From Posidonia oceanica (lineage: Eukaryota > Streptophyta > Magnoliopsida > Alismatales > Posidoniaceae): DNA of 64,000 nt. Numbering within the stretch: the first letter of the stretch is position 1; every line of letters starts with the position of its first letter. A program made the translations under genes and the position numbers. The stretch is from assembly GCA_037176725.1 (NCBI GenBank), contig JAZBRS010000026.1, positions 64,210,501 to 64,274,500 on the forward strand, read 5' to 3'. Shown piece after piece: positions 1 to 11,200 of the stretch. Under the pieces are notes generated by a model. It saw only the letters and a list, made by a program, of their open reading frames with translations, ran no database searches and was not told the DNA's origin.

Positions 1-1
1 C

Positions 2-421
2 ACACTTGAAGAATGTTATGTGTTAAAAGATAGAATATAAGATTTAAAGGACAAGGGAGAAATAATGTGGTCAGCCCTCAAAGATAGGTTAAAAGAGGCC
101 AGGACGGGACAACACAAGTTGCAGATACACCAGAACCCTCTGCCCAACCACCCAGTGGTGCACCTGGAGGCAGAAGGCAATCCACTAGAGGCCGAGATCG
201 TCTCCATATGCCTACTTGAATCAAAGCCGGAGCTGGCTTCCTCCGCTGCGGAAAGCAATGAGGTCAAGGTATGATCTGAACAGGGATCCATAGAATGGGA
301 ATTTCCAATAGAGGCAGTACAAGACGAAGAAAGCAAGGCGAATGACCTAGAGCACCTCAGGTGCTTCAATTTCCTCCCAGGAGAGGGTCAATCCCAAGAG
401 CAGAATGGCGGGACAGACCCC
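2..421 (+). pseudogene. E1 gag C-terminus: end of zinc knuckle plus acidic linker
   Basis: The first codons read TLEECYVLKDRI, the end of the His/Cys knuckle followed by the LKDRI..DL..KG block typical of Tat Gag. A stop replaces a Gln codon at about 38, and a TGA (probably from CGA) lies at 272-274. The same frame then runs without a break into the first protease domain at 422. The upstream part of gag is outside the window. The linker is Glu/Pro-rich with no further domain that I recognise. Confidence 0.7.
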
Positions 422-1105
422 TTGGAACTAGCCCGAAAGATTATCAAAGAATATGAGCGGAGGAATATAGTCTTCAAGGACTCGGAACTACCCACTCCAG
501 AGAAACAGCTCTGGCCCTTAGTGATCACTGTAGAGGTCAACGGCTACCTCCTCCCTGGCATACTTGTAGACACAGGGGCTAGTCGCAGTGCGTGCTCTCT
601 GAACACACTCGACTACTTGGACGTCGAAGAAGAAGAGATCACCAAGGAGAAGATCTTCTGCAAGGGCTTTGATAACAATCAGACAGAGGTAATAGGGACG
701 GTCCAGCTAGCAATTACCATCGGCCCCCTCACCAGCATTACCAAGGTCATGGTGGTGGAGTGCGAACTAGCAGAACTGTTAATCCTGGGAAGAACTTGGT
801 TGGCAGAAATATGTGCAGTCGCGTCCCCAACACACCAGCTATTAAAGTTCAAATTCCAAGGGGAGATGATCACCATCAAGGTAGACCATGAAACAACTTT
901 GGAAATGATGTGGAGACCCTATCTGGCAGGATTTCACATGGGAGACCCATCACCAAATGGCACAGGCGGCTGGATCGATGACTGGGAGGATGAAGCCCCA
1001 AGCATCCAAGGATTCCAGGAGTTCACAGATGGTCAAGCCACCCAAGGGTATACCCAGGTCCAGAGGCCTACATTGTTAAGCTCATCTCAGCTGCCCATAA
1101 ATTAG
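422..1105 (+). pseudogene. E1 first retropepsin-like aspartic protease domain
   Basis: This is a retroviral-type aspartic protease of the kind that processes the Gag-Pol polyprotein. The active-site motif LVDTGAS is at about 564-584. The usual downstream motif of the fold appears as LLILGRTWL, followed by a basic HQLLKFKFQGE strand typical of Tat proteases. The domain ends at a TAG at 1,103-1,105, after an acidic Trp-containing tail. Just downstream lies a second, more conventional protease in another frame. The catalytic DTG is intact, so the domain itself could fold; the element around it is broken. Confidence 0.75.
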
Positions 1106-1290
1106 GGGCAATCTCTCCTCAGAAGACCTCTATCTTTGCTTAAGTCCGGCTACGCCAAGGGAGAACACAACGAAGCTCAGCAAGCCCCCATCACAAGAAC
1201 AGGGTGGATCTCCAACCAAGTCGCACCGCCTCCGCCTGATGCAGAACGAGCCGTTTCCCCGCCTCAACAAGAGTTCCACATACCCCGAGG

Positions 1291-2121
1291 ATAGAAGGCA
1301 CCTTCGACATCCTGGAGCAGCTCAGGAAGACACAAGCAAAGATCTCTATCTACGAGCTGATCAGGGCCTTGGAGAAGCACCGGGATATCCTGATGGAGGT
1401 ATTGAAGAAGGCCCAAGTACCGGAGGACATACCCGTTGAAGCTCTAGTAGCCGTTGCCGCTGCCGTGTTCATAGAGCCTACGGTCATCTTCACTGATTCT
1501 GAACTAGCTCATCCTGAGAGAAGGACCCTACCGTTAAGTGTTACTATTGTAATAAACAATTATAAACTTTGCGGTGTACTTGTGGATACAGGGGCAACTC
1601 TAAACGTATGCTCCCTAGAAACCCTGCAGTTAATTAGGCTAACAGAGTCTCAATTATGCCTAGCAGCCTCAACTGTATCAGGGTACGACAATAACAAGAA
1701 AGCAGCCTTGGGGAAGATCACCGTCAAAGTTACCATTGGCCCGCTCCAAATAGAAACAGAACTGATAATAGTCGATGCCCCAATCTCTTATCGACTCATC
1801 TTAGGGCGCCAATGGATCGAAGAGATCAAGGCAGTCACCTCCCCGCGCCACCAGTGCATGAAGTTCCCTTACCAAGGGAAGATCATCAAAATACGGGGAG
1901 ACGAGCCAGTAGAAGCTGAAGCCCACCTGGTGACAGTCCCAACTACCACGCCAGCACCATTGATCAGGGACTCAACTAGCAAGGCCATAAACAATGTCAA
2001 GAAGGTCTTTGCTCCCCAGAGTATTGATATAAATCAATACGATTACCCCGACCACATGAAAAGGCCTTGGGAGATTCTCCTCAAGATAGAGTACACCCTG
2101 GGGAAAGGACTTGGCCGCTAA
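1291..2121 (+). pseudogene. E1 second aspartic protease domain with glycine-rich tail
   Basis: This copy has the full context normally found in Tat elements. A helical lead (FDILEQLRKTQAKISIYELI, then a KHRDILMEVLKKAQ segment) comes first. Then come the active site LVDTGAT near 1,579-1,599 and LILGRQWIEEIKAV. The E0 element (24,888-25,950) has the same order, so this is the orthologous protease and the copy at 422-1,105 is the extra one. The end, LGKGLGR, resembles the glycine patch that follows some retroviral proteases and is cut by TAA at 2,119-2,121. It is in a different frame from the first copy, so a frameshift lies between about 1,106 and 1,290. Confidence 0.75.
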
Positions 2122-3050
2122 GAGCAAGGAATGAGGGACGTGCTCGAAACGCCTGAGGAGTGCAGTCGTACCGGGCTAGGGTACCTTGGGCATCCAGATC
2201 CAAGCAAACCTCTAGCATGATCACTTGCCAACCACTTCATATCAGTCGGGCTACAAGTGCACGACAAAGCAAGTGTCAGACACGGTTCCCAACCTCCCAG
2301 CAACAACAACAGCTGCAACTTCTTCTCATCGCCTTGAAGAAGCCCCTAAGCCCGTCATCCTCGGCACTCTTACAGATCCCGAGACGGCACCAACTCCTTC
2401 TCCCTGTCCAGAAGAAGTTCCAGCCATCCTCAATGCTCGGACGAAGCCCGAGGGAGAAGCCTCAACTTCTTGCATAGAAGAGGTTCCTGCTGCTCTCCCC
2501 ACGTCCCCAGAAGCTCCCTTACCTCCGAACATCCAAGCAAGCGACTCCCCCGGAACCCCCACCGAAGGCACTGAAGCAGAAGACTCCGACCTTGTCAACG
2601 AGCTCACCTATCTCTTCAACAACCTACGGCCTTGCCCCTCAAAGCAAGAAGGGGCCAGGGCCACAGACTAAACTCCCTTACCTCCGGACATCCGAGCAAG
2701 CGACTCTTCCTGAACCTCCATTGAAGGCACTAAAACAGAGGACTCCGACCCCGACTGCGAGCTCACCTGTCTCTTCAACAACCTACGGCCTTGCCCCTCA
2801 AAGCAAGAAGGGGCCAGAGCCACAGACTAAACTCCCTTACCTCTGGACATCCGAGCAAGCGACTCTTCTGGAACCTCCACTGAAGGCACCGAAACAGAGG
2901 ATTCCGACCCCGATTGCGAGCTCACCTGTCTCTTCAACAACCTACGGCCTTGCCCCTCTAAGCAAGAAGGGGCCGGGGCCACAGACTGAACGCCCGATGG
3001 CGAACCGCCTCCACCGCAGAGGCAAACCTAGGGGCAAACCCCCTACCCTT
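2122..3050 (+). pseudogene. E1 Pro/Glu-rich spacer between protease and RT, with tandem repeats
   Basis: From about 2,225 the open frame is rich in Pro, Ala, Thr and Glu and shows no enzyme domain. From 2,518 it enters an array of three 159-bp units. In the frame continuing from 2,225 each unit encodes an acidic stretch ending in FNNLRPCPSKQEG. TAA or TGA stops at the ends of the units (for example 2,669-2,671) have broken this frame. Spacers of this kind between protease and RT are usual in Tat and Ogre elements. Confidence 0.6.
2518..2994 (+). repeat. Three 159-bp tandem repeats in the pol spacer
   Basis: Units start at 2,518, 2,677 and 2,836 with CTTACCTCC or a close variant, giving a period of exactly 159 bp (53 codons), so expansion keeps the frame. 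Copies two and three are more alike than either is to copy one, which suggests stepwise duplication. Confidence 0.85.
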
Positions 3051-3228
3051 GTAAATAATTTCTTTCCCGTATTTAATTCCTGCATTTTGTTTTCGCATGA
3101 TTTACTTTCCAGCAATTTACTTCCTAGTTTAGTTAGTAGTGGGGAAGGTAGACGAGGGCAAGGTAGGGATGGCCTAACTGCCACCGTGTCCTCACAAAAA
3201 GTATCTAATCACTCTACTAAGTGTGCAG
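3051..3228 (+). other. E1 intron between protease and RT coding regions
   Basis: A T-rich, low-coding segment starts with GTAAATAATTT and ends with GTGTGCAG. Removing exactly 3,051-3,228 joins the single leftover base of the upstream frame (T at 3,050) to GT at 3,229-3,230, forming TGT and leading straight into the RT frame (CGG AAC AGG). Ogre-type elements are known to carry an intron in this part of gag-pol. Position, border sequences and phase all fit; splicing itself cannot be shown from DNA. Confidence 0.6.
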
Positions 3229-4395
3229 GTCGGAACAGGAAGGAGCTGATCACCCAAACTGTCAGAGTATGTCACTATACCACGGCATTACCACGGGAGC
3301 TAGCCATGTCTCATGCCATCTTCCTGGTCAAAGAAGTGTCAAACATTACCGGCAAAAACACAGGAAACTATGAAGTTTTCGAGCTGGTGGATACAGAAGA
3401 GGACCCAGATGAAGAATTAGTAGACCCTGCCATCTTCGAAGAAATGATGAAGAAGTACGATGAGCAGACCAAGGCTGCCGCTGAAGAAATGAAAGAAGTC
3501 AATCTGGGCACTGAAGACGATCCAACACCAGTTCAGATAAGCTCTACACTCAGCTCAGGTGAATGAACTAGAATGGAAAAACTACTCAAAAAATATATGA
3601 AGGTACTGATCTTCTCCTACGGAGAAATGCCTAGGCTTGATTTACTACTGGTGGAGCACAGGCTCCCTCTCAAGCCAGGCGCTAAGACAGCAAAGCAAAA
3701 GCTCCGCGGTCTACGTCCAGACCTCGCTCTAAAAGTCAAAGAAGAGATAGACAAGCTACACAAGGCAAAGTTCATTAGAGTTGTAGTATATCCAGAGTGG
3801 AATGCCAACATAGTTCCAGTGATGAAGAAAGATGGCAAAGTACGTGTGTGCATTGACTACAGGAACCTCAATGAAGCATGCCCAAAAGATGATTTCCCTC
3901 TTCCACATATAGACATCCTCATAGACAACACTGCAGGCCATGATATGCTCTCATTCATGGACGGTTTCTCTGGTTACAACCAGATTAAACTCACAGAAGA
4001 GGATCAAGAGAAAACCTCATTTACCACACTATGGGGGACCTACTGCTATGTAGTCATGCCGTTCAGATTAAAGAACGCCGGAGCCACCTATTAGAGGGCT
4101 ATGATGGCAATCTTTCACGACATGATACACGATTGCATGGAGTGCTATGTGGATGATTTGTTAGTAAAGTCAAAAATAAGAGAGGGACACTTTGAAGCAC
4201 TAGAAAGAGTACTTCGGAGAGCAGACCCGTACAATCTCAGAATGAACCCCAAGAAGTGTATCTTTGGGGTCACTACCGAAAAGCTACTCAGCTTCATAGT
4301 GAGCAAAAGGGGCATAGAAGTCGATCCCACCAAAGCTAAAGCTATAACAGCCATGCCACCGCCAAAGAATATCAAGGAGCTCAGAGGACTCAAGG
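3229..4395 (+). pseudogene. E1 reverse transcriptase
   Basis: The lead is acidic (ELVDTEEDPDEELVDP, then VNLGTEDDPTPVQIS, typical of Tat). The RT palm and fingers follow: VRVCIDYRNLNEACPKDDFP, the catalytic-Asp block SFMDGFSGYNQI, and YVDD at 4,146-4,157. A TAG at 4,092-4,094 replaces the Gln of the usual ATYQRAM. A one-base frameshift near 4,395 moves the continuation (RFISQHAEKCRPFYELLKGG) into the next frame. The protein would copy the element RNA into cDNA in virus-like particles. Key catalytic residues are still readable, but the frame is broken. Confidence 0.9.
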
Positions 4396-5016
4396 AGGCT
4401 ACAGTTTATCCACAGATTCATCTCTCAGCATGCGGAAAAGTGTAGACCATTCTATGAGCTCTTAAAAGGCGGCACAAAATTCAAGTGGGATCATACCTGT
4501 CAGAAGGCCTTTGATGAGTTAAAGCTCTACCTCCTCAACCCCCTAGTATTGACTACTCTAGTCCCCGAGAGGCCATTGCTACTCTACTTGGCCGTTACTG
4601 ATAACTTAGTGGGTGTCATCCTTGCACAACATGATGAGACTGGAAGGAAGGAGAAAGTGGTTTACTACCTCAGTAGAATGTTCATTGAATACGAGAGGAA
4701 GTACTCCCAGATCGAGAGACATTGCCTAGCCTTAGTATGGGTCTCACAGAAGCTCAGGCACTACTTTTTGGCACACAAAGTCTGCTACTTAGCCAAGATG
4801 GACACTATTAAGTACATGTTCGAGAAACCAGCATTGTCCGGAAGGCTAGCACGATGGCAAATGCTCCTTACTGAGTTCGACCTGCAGTTTGTCACTCAGA
4901 AGGCGATCAAGGGGCAAGCTATCGCGGGTCAACTCGCCGGGCTACCTGTGTCAGAGTATCAGCCAGTATCAACAGATTTCCCAGACGAGGAAATACTGGC
5001 AATCAATAGTGTCATG
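4396..5016 (+). pseudogene. E1 RT connection and first (RT-linked) RNase H
   Basis: The frame starting just after the shift near 4,395 reads FYELLKGGTKFKWDHTCQKA, the RT connection, then the Ty3-type RNase H core: YLAVTDNLVGVILAQHDETG, VYYLSRMF, YSQIERHCLALVW and KLRHYFLAHKV. It ends with the GRLARWQMLLTEFDLQF block. The domain degrades RNA in RNA:DNA hybrids during reverse transcription. It is open through into the second RNase H in the same frame. The Lys-Gly-Gln-Ala motif before the next domain (KGQAIAGQLAGLPV) is the normal linker KGQALADFLA in decayed form. Confidence 0.85.
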
Positions 5017-5523
5017 CCACTCATCAGAGAATGGACCCTCCATTTCGATGGAGTGCTTAATTCAAAGGGGACCGGGATAGGGGCAACACTCCTCACTCCG
5101 GAGGGTATTGTTCTCCCCGCTGCAGTCCAACTGCTCTTCTCAGCGAGTAATAATATTGCAAAATACGAGGCACTCATTTTAGGGCTCTAATTGGCTCTCG
5201 ATCTAGGGGCAAGAAGACTAAAAGTAGTTGGGGACTCACATCTTGTCATACAGCAAGTCCTCAACAAATACAAGACCCTCTCACCAAAACTGCAGGAATA
5301 CCGCAACCTAGCTAAAGCTTTACTGAAGAAATTTGACAGGGTTATGTATGTGCATGCACTTAGAAGCAACAACATCCTGGCTGATTCATTGGGCTCATTG
5401 GCATCCTCGCTCCCCTTCAGCTCAGAGACAGACAAGCAATCCATCATGGTGCGAAGAATCAGCGCTCCAACAGTGGAGTTTGCCACCGAATGGGTTCAAA
5501 AACTCAGAGAGGAACTAAACTAG
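5017..5523 (+). pseudogene. E1 archaeal-type second RNase H (aRH)
   Basis: WTLHFDGVLNSKGTGIGATL is the start of an RNase HI fold of the archaeal/plant type, distinct from the Ty3 RNase H just upstream. Candidate catalytic residues of the D-E-D-D set are all present: HFDG, KYEALILG, VVGDSHL and NILADSLG. A TAA at 5,188-5,190 replaces a Gln codon, and the domain ends at TAG 5,521-5,523. A second RNase H here is the signature of the Tat lineage. I read it as an intact fold with one transition-type stop. Confidence 0.85.
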
Positions 5524-6836
5524 GAAAGCTTAATGTGCATAGAGGTCTGTTATCAAGGAGCTACAGAAGTAAATGACGATGGCAACCAATGGTATTATGA
5601 CATACAGAATTATGTACAAGATCGCACCTTCCCGACCTATGCAACTCCCAAGGACAGAGAAGCATTGAGGAGGATGGCTACGAAGTACTACATCAGAGCC
5701 AACACACTCTTTCGGAGAACACCCCTAGGGATTGAACTCTGATGTGTGGATGCATCTGAGTCAGCCGAGATTCTCAAGGAAACACATGAGGGAGTCTGCA
5801 GGGGTCACATCAACTTTCAGTTCATGGCTAAAATGATCATCAGGAGGGGGTATTACTGGCCTATCTTGGATGCTGACTGCGCAAGTAAAGTCAAGCGGTG
5901 CAAGAGCTGCCAGCTGCATGCCAACAAGATTCATGCTCCAGCTTCAGCGCTTCACACTTTATCAACACCATGGCCTTTCTCCATGTGGGCCTTTGATGTG
6001 GTGGGACCCATCCATCAGGGAAAGGGCAACACTTTCATCCTAACGGCGACGGAATACTTCACCAAATGGGCAGAAGCAGAGGCGTTCGCGAACATCAGAG
6101 CCACAACCCTGTGCCGATTCGTATAGCAAAATATCATCGCAAGGTTCGGGGTGCCTAAAGCTTTAGTAGCAGACAACGAACCGATCTTCATCTCAGAAGA
6201 GTTCAAGTGGTTATGCCGAAAATTCGGTATCACTCTACACCACTCTTTCCCGTATTACCCACAAGGGAATGGTCAAGCAGAAGCTACTAATAAAACCTTA
6301 ATCAAAATCATTAAAAAGACGGTAGAAGACGCTACGGGATCGGATTGGTCAGATAAGCTTGTTAATGCATTGTGGGCATACCGCACCACCATAAGGACGG
6401 CAACGGGTTAAACCCCCTATGCTTTAGCCTTTGGTATGGAAGCAGTGGTCCCATACGAGATCCTGATCCCCTCATTAAAAGTTAAGATTGATAGGAGAAT
6501 GTCTGCTGAAGAAAAGAGGCAAGCTTTACTCCTTCATTTAGAACTCCTTGATGAGAAACGGCTGGCAGCCGCCGAGCATACGCGTGTCTACCAACAAAGG
6601 TTAACCAAGGCTTACGAAAAGAAAGTATCAACCGCAAATTTAAAATTGGTGATCTAGTGCTTAAAGTAGTGTTGCCTTACAATAAGCCCCACCTTAAGCG
6701 AAAGTTGAAGCCAAACTGGGAAGGGCCCTACATAGTGGTTGCTGCATATCCAGGGAATGCTTAACGATTGTCCCATAACGGAACAGATCTTCCTGACCCT
6801 TGGAATGCAATGCACTTGAAAAGGTACTACCCTTGA
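5524..6836 (+). pseudogene. E1 integrase with zinc finger, DDE core and GPY/F tail
   Basis: The His-His-Cys-Cys finger is visible as THEGVCRGH and KRCKSCQLH. The catalytic core has the first Asp in MWAFDVVGPI, the second in ALVADNEPIF and the Glu in NGQAEATNKT. The C-terminal GPY/F module reads LKPNWEGPYIVVAAYPGN. Stops occur at 5,740 (TGA), 6,124 (TAG for Trp), 6,409 (TAA) and about 6,763 (TAA). A frameshift near 6,635 moves the GPY module to another frame, ending at TGA 6,834-6,836. The protein would insert the cDNA. No chromodomain is seen, as expected for Tat. Confidence 0.9.
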
Positions 6837-8295
6837 TCAGCATACCTATATCATTGAAGAGACCTAGGGCCTAACACCAAGCCAGAAAGGAGAGAGATTC
6901 CCAAAGCCAATAGGAAGAGGAACACCTGGGGGACCCATACCTTGTCCTGTCTCCACATACACACTGCACGGGGTGGTAAGGGAAAAGTGGGCTCGGAGTG
7001 GAGGCTTAGAGTGCAAACTGCTTGTCAGGTAACCTAGAAAGCGTCAAAAAAGACGGCGACAAAAACTGCCCTAATAGAGAGGAAAGAAGGCAGCAAAGAA
7101 GTTGTCCAAGTAAGGAACAAACGAAAGGAGACAGTAAAAAAAATTGTTCAACTAAATAATGTCAGCAAAGAGCTGTCCAAAGAGCGGAAAAAAGCAAGGC
7201 AACAGCTGTCTGTGCATCTAAAAGTATAAACCATAGAAAGACGCATTAAGGACTAAAGAAAGACAACCAGGAGTCAAGGCCTAAGCCAAAATCGAGAGTT
7301 CACTGTATCCCGAAACCTCCCCTATCTTGTTCCCATTAACAGGCAAGGAGTAAGCAACCCCAGGTGGTCAAGGATTGAAAAGGCCCAGGGAGTAGCAACC
7401 CGAGTAAGGACTGGTGTGTGGACCAAAGTTTCTAAAAGGATACAGGCATGGCCTAAGGGACACGTCCACGAATGTAGGGCCCACTCATTTGGTTGAAACA
7501 GACCCCAAGGTTAATGCCTAAAGTAGGTACTCATCTTTCCCCATTAGAAAAACTAAAAATCCAAAAAAATCACATAAACTAAAAATCCAAAAAAAAAATC
7601 ACATAACCTAAAAATCCAAAAAATCACATAACCTAAAAATCCAAAAAAATCACATAACCTAAAAATCCAAAAAAATCACATAACTCAAAACACCAAAAAA
7701 ATTTACAAAACCCAGAAAAAAACCCAAGACATCCAACCTACCTGCAAGTGAGAACTTAGTTAGTAGGAAAACTGGAATTAATCTGGCCGATGATGCAACC
7801 ATCAACTCACTAGGATTCAGAGTTAGCGTCCTACTCAAGTGTGTCTCACGGCTTGGGTGCGCTCTCTCAACAAAGACATTACTCACATAATGATCTTTAG
7901 AACATCCACAGATGACTCACAATCAACGTCTACTGGGCTCTGATTTCCATCTCTTTAGCTGAGGCTAGAAGTTATTTCCCTCCACCCATTTTAAAATAAG
8001 CATGCTTTCTTGGCATTAACATCTGTTATGTCTTCTTCTTAATTAATTAACTTAGCCTAAACCTTTTCATTTGACATATCTTCTCTTCGATTAATTAATC
8101 AACTTAGCCAAATCTCTCGCCAAGGAAGGTATGCTTCGTGATTACTAACAAGAAAAGTAAGCATGTGCAGGAAACAAAGCAAAACAAAAACATTTCATAT
8201 GAATATTCACCAGTACAGACTCTGGCAAAAGAAAAGTACAGACTCTAGCAAAAGGAAAGTACAGACTCTGACAGAAACAAAAGAAAGGTACAAGC
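6837..8295 (+). other. E1 3' tail after integrase, non-coding
   Basis: No convincing gene. It holds several imperfect copies of AGCAAAGAAGYTGTCCAAG (about 7,085-7,240), an A-rich minisatellite at 7,551-7,690, and a run of CAGACTCTRRCAAAAG copies at 8,215-8,280 next to the end of the antisense PMD gene. The same order of parts is found in reverse orientation in E3 (59,049 down to 57,900), which ties the two elements together. Confidence 0.6.
7551..7690 (+). repeat. 26-bp A-rich minisatellite (AAAAATCCAAAAAAATCACA type)
   Basis: About five and a half copies of a unit near 26 bp, each containing CTAAAAATCC and AATCACATAA. A related array, reverse-complemented and longer, is at 57,925-58,285 in E3 in the same position relative to integrase and the PMD gene. 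Confidence 0.8.
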
Positions 8296-11200
8296 TCAAT
8301 GGCCAGACTCGCCGCTACCCATGCGTTCGCCGCCTGGGGGCCTCCGCACGGGCTGCGCCACGGAAGACGTCGCTCCGCTCTGGCTCCTCTCCCGAGACCT
8401 CCTCAGTAGAGAACAAAGCAGCCCAAGATGAGGGGAGGATCGTGCTCTCGCAATCTGCTGAGCTGACAGAACTCTGGAGTGTGCTGACACCGACGGGGCT
8501 GCAGCAACCGGACTAGGGAAGTCAGTGTCAGGAACAACCGCCGCGACTGCCGCCTGAGTCTCCGCCAACTGTGCCTCCAACTCCTGTATCTGCTGGCTAC
8601 GACCAATGCTCAGCTGTAGTAAAGAAGACAACAGTCCCAGGGTTAGAATAATTAAGCAAGAAGGCTAGCAGTAACCAAAGGTGCTCAAGTGGAAAAGGGG
8701 TTACCTTTCTTGTGGAGTCAGCCTCAAACTGAACCCTAGCCATGGCTGCGTCAAATGCAGCCACACGGGCCTCCAACTCCTGGATGCGGCTATCATGCTC
8801 CCGCTCCACCTGACTGAGACGCCCCTGTAGCTCCTCGGCATGCCCCAAGGCATCGTCTAGCTAGCTCTGAGCATGATCGATGGCTGGAGGTGTATGGATC
8901 AAATCCATCATTGCCTGAATCTGCACAATGAAGCTGTATGAGTTAGAGGATAGGTATTTACAAGAACCTAAAGCAAGAAAAGTGTGATAGTACCTCTGAA
9001 TCGCGAGCCCGGACCTCCTTAGCAAGTATGCCCTCGGCACGGGAAGTAGCTGGACCTGTGGTGGCAGCAGGGGCAGGCTCTGCACTTGTCGAAGCACCCT
9101 CGGCCTATATTAAAGCAAAGACAACAGTTAGACAAGTAGAAACAGGCACAAACAACTAAAAAAGGGAAACTAGACTCACTCGTGCTCGAAGCTCGTCCAT
9201 CTGGGACAGGAGCTCGTCCCTCTCCCGCACTAACTTCGCCACTCTCAAGGAGTGCTGCTCCTGCTGAGTCCTGAACGCCTCAGTCATCCCCTCTGAAGCG
9301 TCCATCTACGCAAACAAAGGAGATGTGTAAGCAAGTGAACAAGTAAAGGGACAGTAAAATAAGACAACACTAAAAGGAATTGCTTACCAGCTCCTCAATG
9401 CGGCTACGGGCAATCGCCAACTCATGCCGAAGGTCGCCAATGCTTACACTAGGACCAATGCCCATCGGTACGTTGGAGCAACCATAAAAGATGGTGCAAT
9501 GGAAGACAATCAAATGGCCAAACTTAGAATCAAACCAGGTCCTCCATGCCGCCTCTGTCTCTGCAGAACCACTAGAAAGGGGCGCTGTGCCACCTGAGTG
9601 CCAGTTCTCGAGCTACTCTCCAAACCGTTGAGGAGTATCAGTCCGACCTCCCTTAATAGATCCCCGAGAGCAATCCGCAGGACCTGACGCTGGAACAACC
9701 TGCCGAAGGCCAAACTGTCGCAGCACACGGCCCACCTGGCTATAGTGACATTGGATGAGGCTAAAGAGCCAGCACTCCCGAAAGAACAAGTGGGAACCGC
9801 ATGCCATGGGCTCCTCAGCAGCATGCTCATTCTCAGAGTAGGGTCTCCAAACAACCTGCAAGCACAAATCAGTCAGAAACTAATTAACTGTGCACGGAAA
9901 GAAGGGTCTAAGCACTGAAACTCACCCACTCCTCTAGGAGGATCTCTAACAGGAAGCGGCCCAGATGTCTCACAGGGCGAAGCCGTTCTGGAGCCAACTT
10001 CACATCACTCCACCGTCGAGCCCGGGGAAACTCGACGGGACCATCTCCTGGGACTCCGGGTCGAAGGTACACGAAGTACTCAAAAATCTAGGTCTGTCAC
10101 ACAAAGGAACAGTTCAAAGTCAGCAATAGTCAAACAAACAGAAGGCAAGCAAATAAATAAAGCACAAACCTGGAAAAGGGGCAGACAGCCCGAAAGAGAG
10201 TGGGTCTGGCCTGCAACAAAAGACTCTAGTCTAGAGATCAAATAGACCAACACGGCTGAACCCTAGGAACAACTACCAATCCTCTCCACATTCAGAAGGA
10301 GAGGGGCAAAACCAGCATGTAGCATCTGTGAAGACGTGCCGAAGAAGAGTCTATGAAACAGAATAGACAAAAAGAGCCGGAGTTGCAGATCCGCTATGTC
10401 TGGGGTCACGTCGTCAACAAGAAGAAGGTCGTCCAGTCGGTCCTTCAGCCACTTGACGTTGACGTGTGTATGGAAGCGACCAGAAGGGGGAGGTCGTGCA
10501 CCATAACAAGCCTCTAGCTCGTCGCCATAGTAGGGCTGCAAAATCGCCACCACGGGCTCTCCGTCAACCCTCAGGCCCACCAGCCGAACTACGTCCTCCA
10601 GGGTGATCATCATCTCACCCATGCGAAAGATGAAGCTGCCAGAACTACTATTGAACCTCTCGGCAAAAGAAACCAGAAGTCCAAGGTGAATATCGGAGGG
10701 CATGATCTCCAAAAAATGGCCGAAGCCCATCCTCGCAAGTCTCGCCCGCTGGAACTCTGGGAGGTTGATGTATGTCTCATGCAGGTCCTCCCAGCTGGAG
10801 TGCGCCCGGCTCGACAATGGCATCTGACATAAAAGAAAACATTAAAAATATTAGTAACTTAATAACAATCAAGCAAAGTAACTTGATAAAAGCCAAAAAC
10901 ACATAAAATAACCTCACCTGGCCTAGCTCTGCGAGCTCTATTGCTGTACAGGCTCTCCTAGCAGGAGAAGGGACCGCACCTGAACCAGGGTCACCCTCGT
11001 CGCCGCCACCAACCTCAGGCTAGACAGGAGATGGCGCACGTGGATGCCTCGTCCGAAGCTTGCGAGGACGAGAGGAGCTCGCCTCCGCAGTGGAAGGACT
11101 GGCCTCGTCCCTCCCCGTCTTAGCCTCCTCGTTAGAAGCCCTGAAATAGTGCCACGAGCAGAGCATAGTCAGTTAAAGTCATTAGTAATCCCCTTAATCA

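Noticed and set aside
2592..2994. Frame with SSPVSSTTYGLAPQSKKG repeats
   Set aside because: This is the wrong frame of the 159-bp array; the frame continuous with the upstream spacer is acidic.
10172..10262. Alternative intron ending near the TTGTTGCAG in the E1 PMD exon 3
   Set aside because: Read-through with one TAG (Trp lost) gives GSAVLVYLISRL, which matches the usual PMD continuation, so I treat it as exon with a stop, not as intron.
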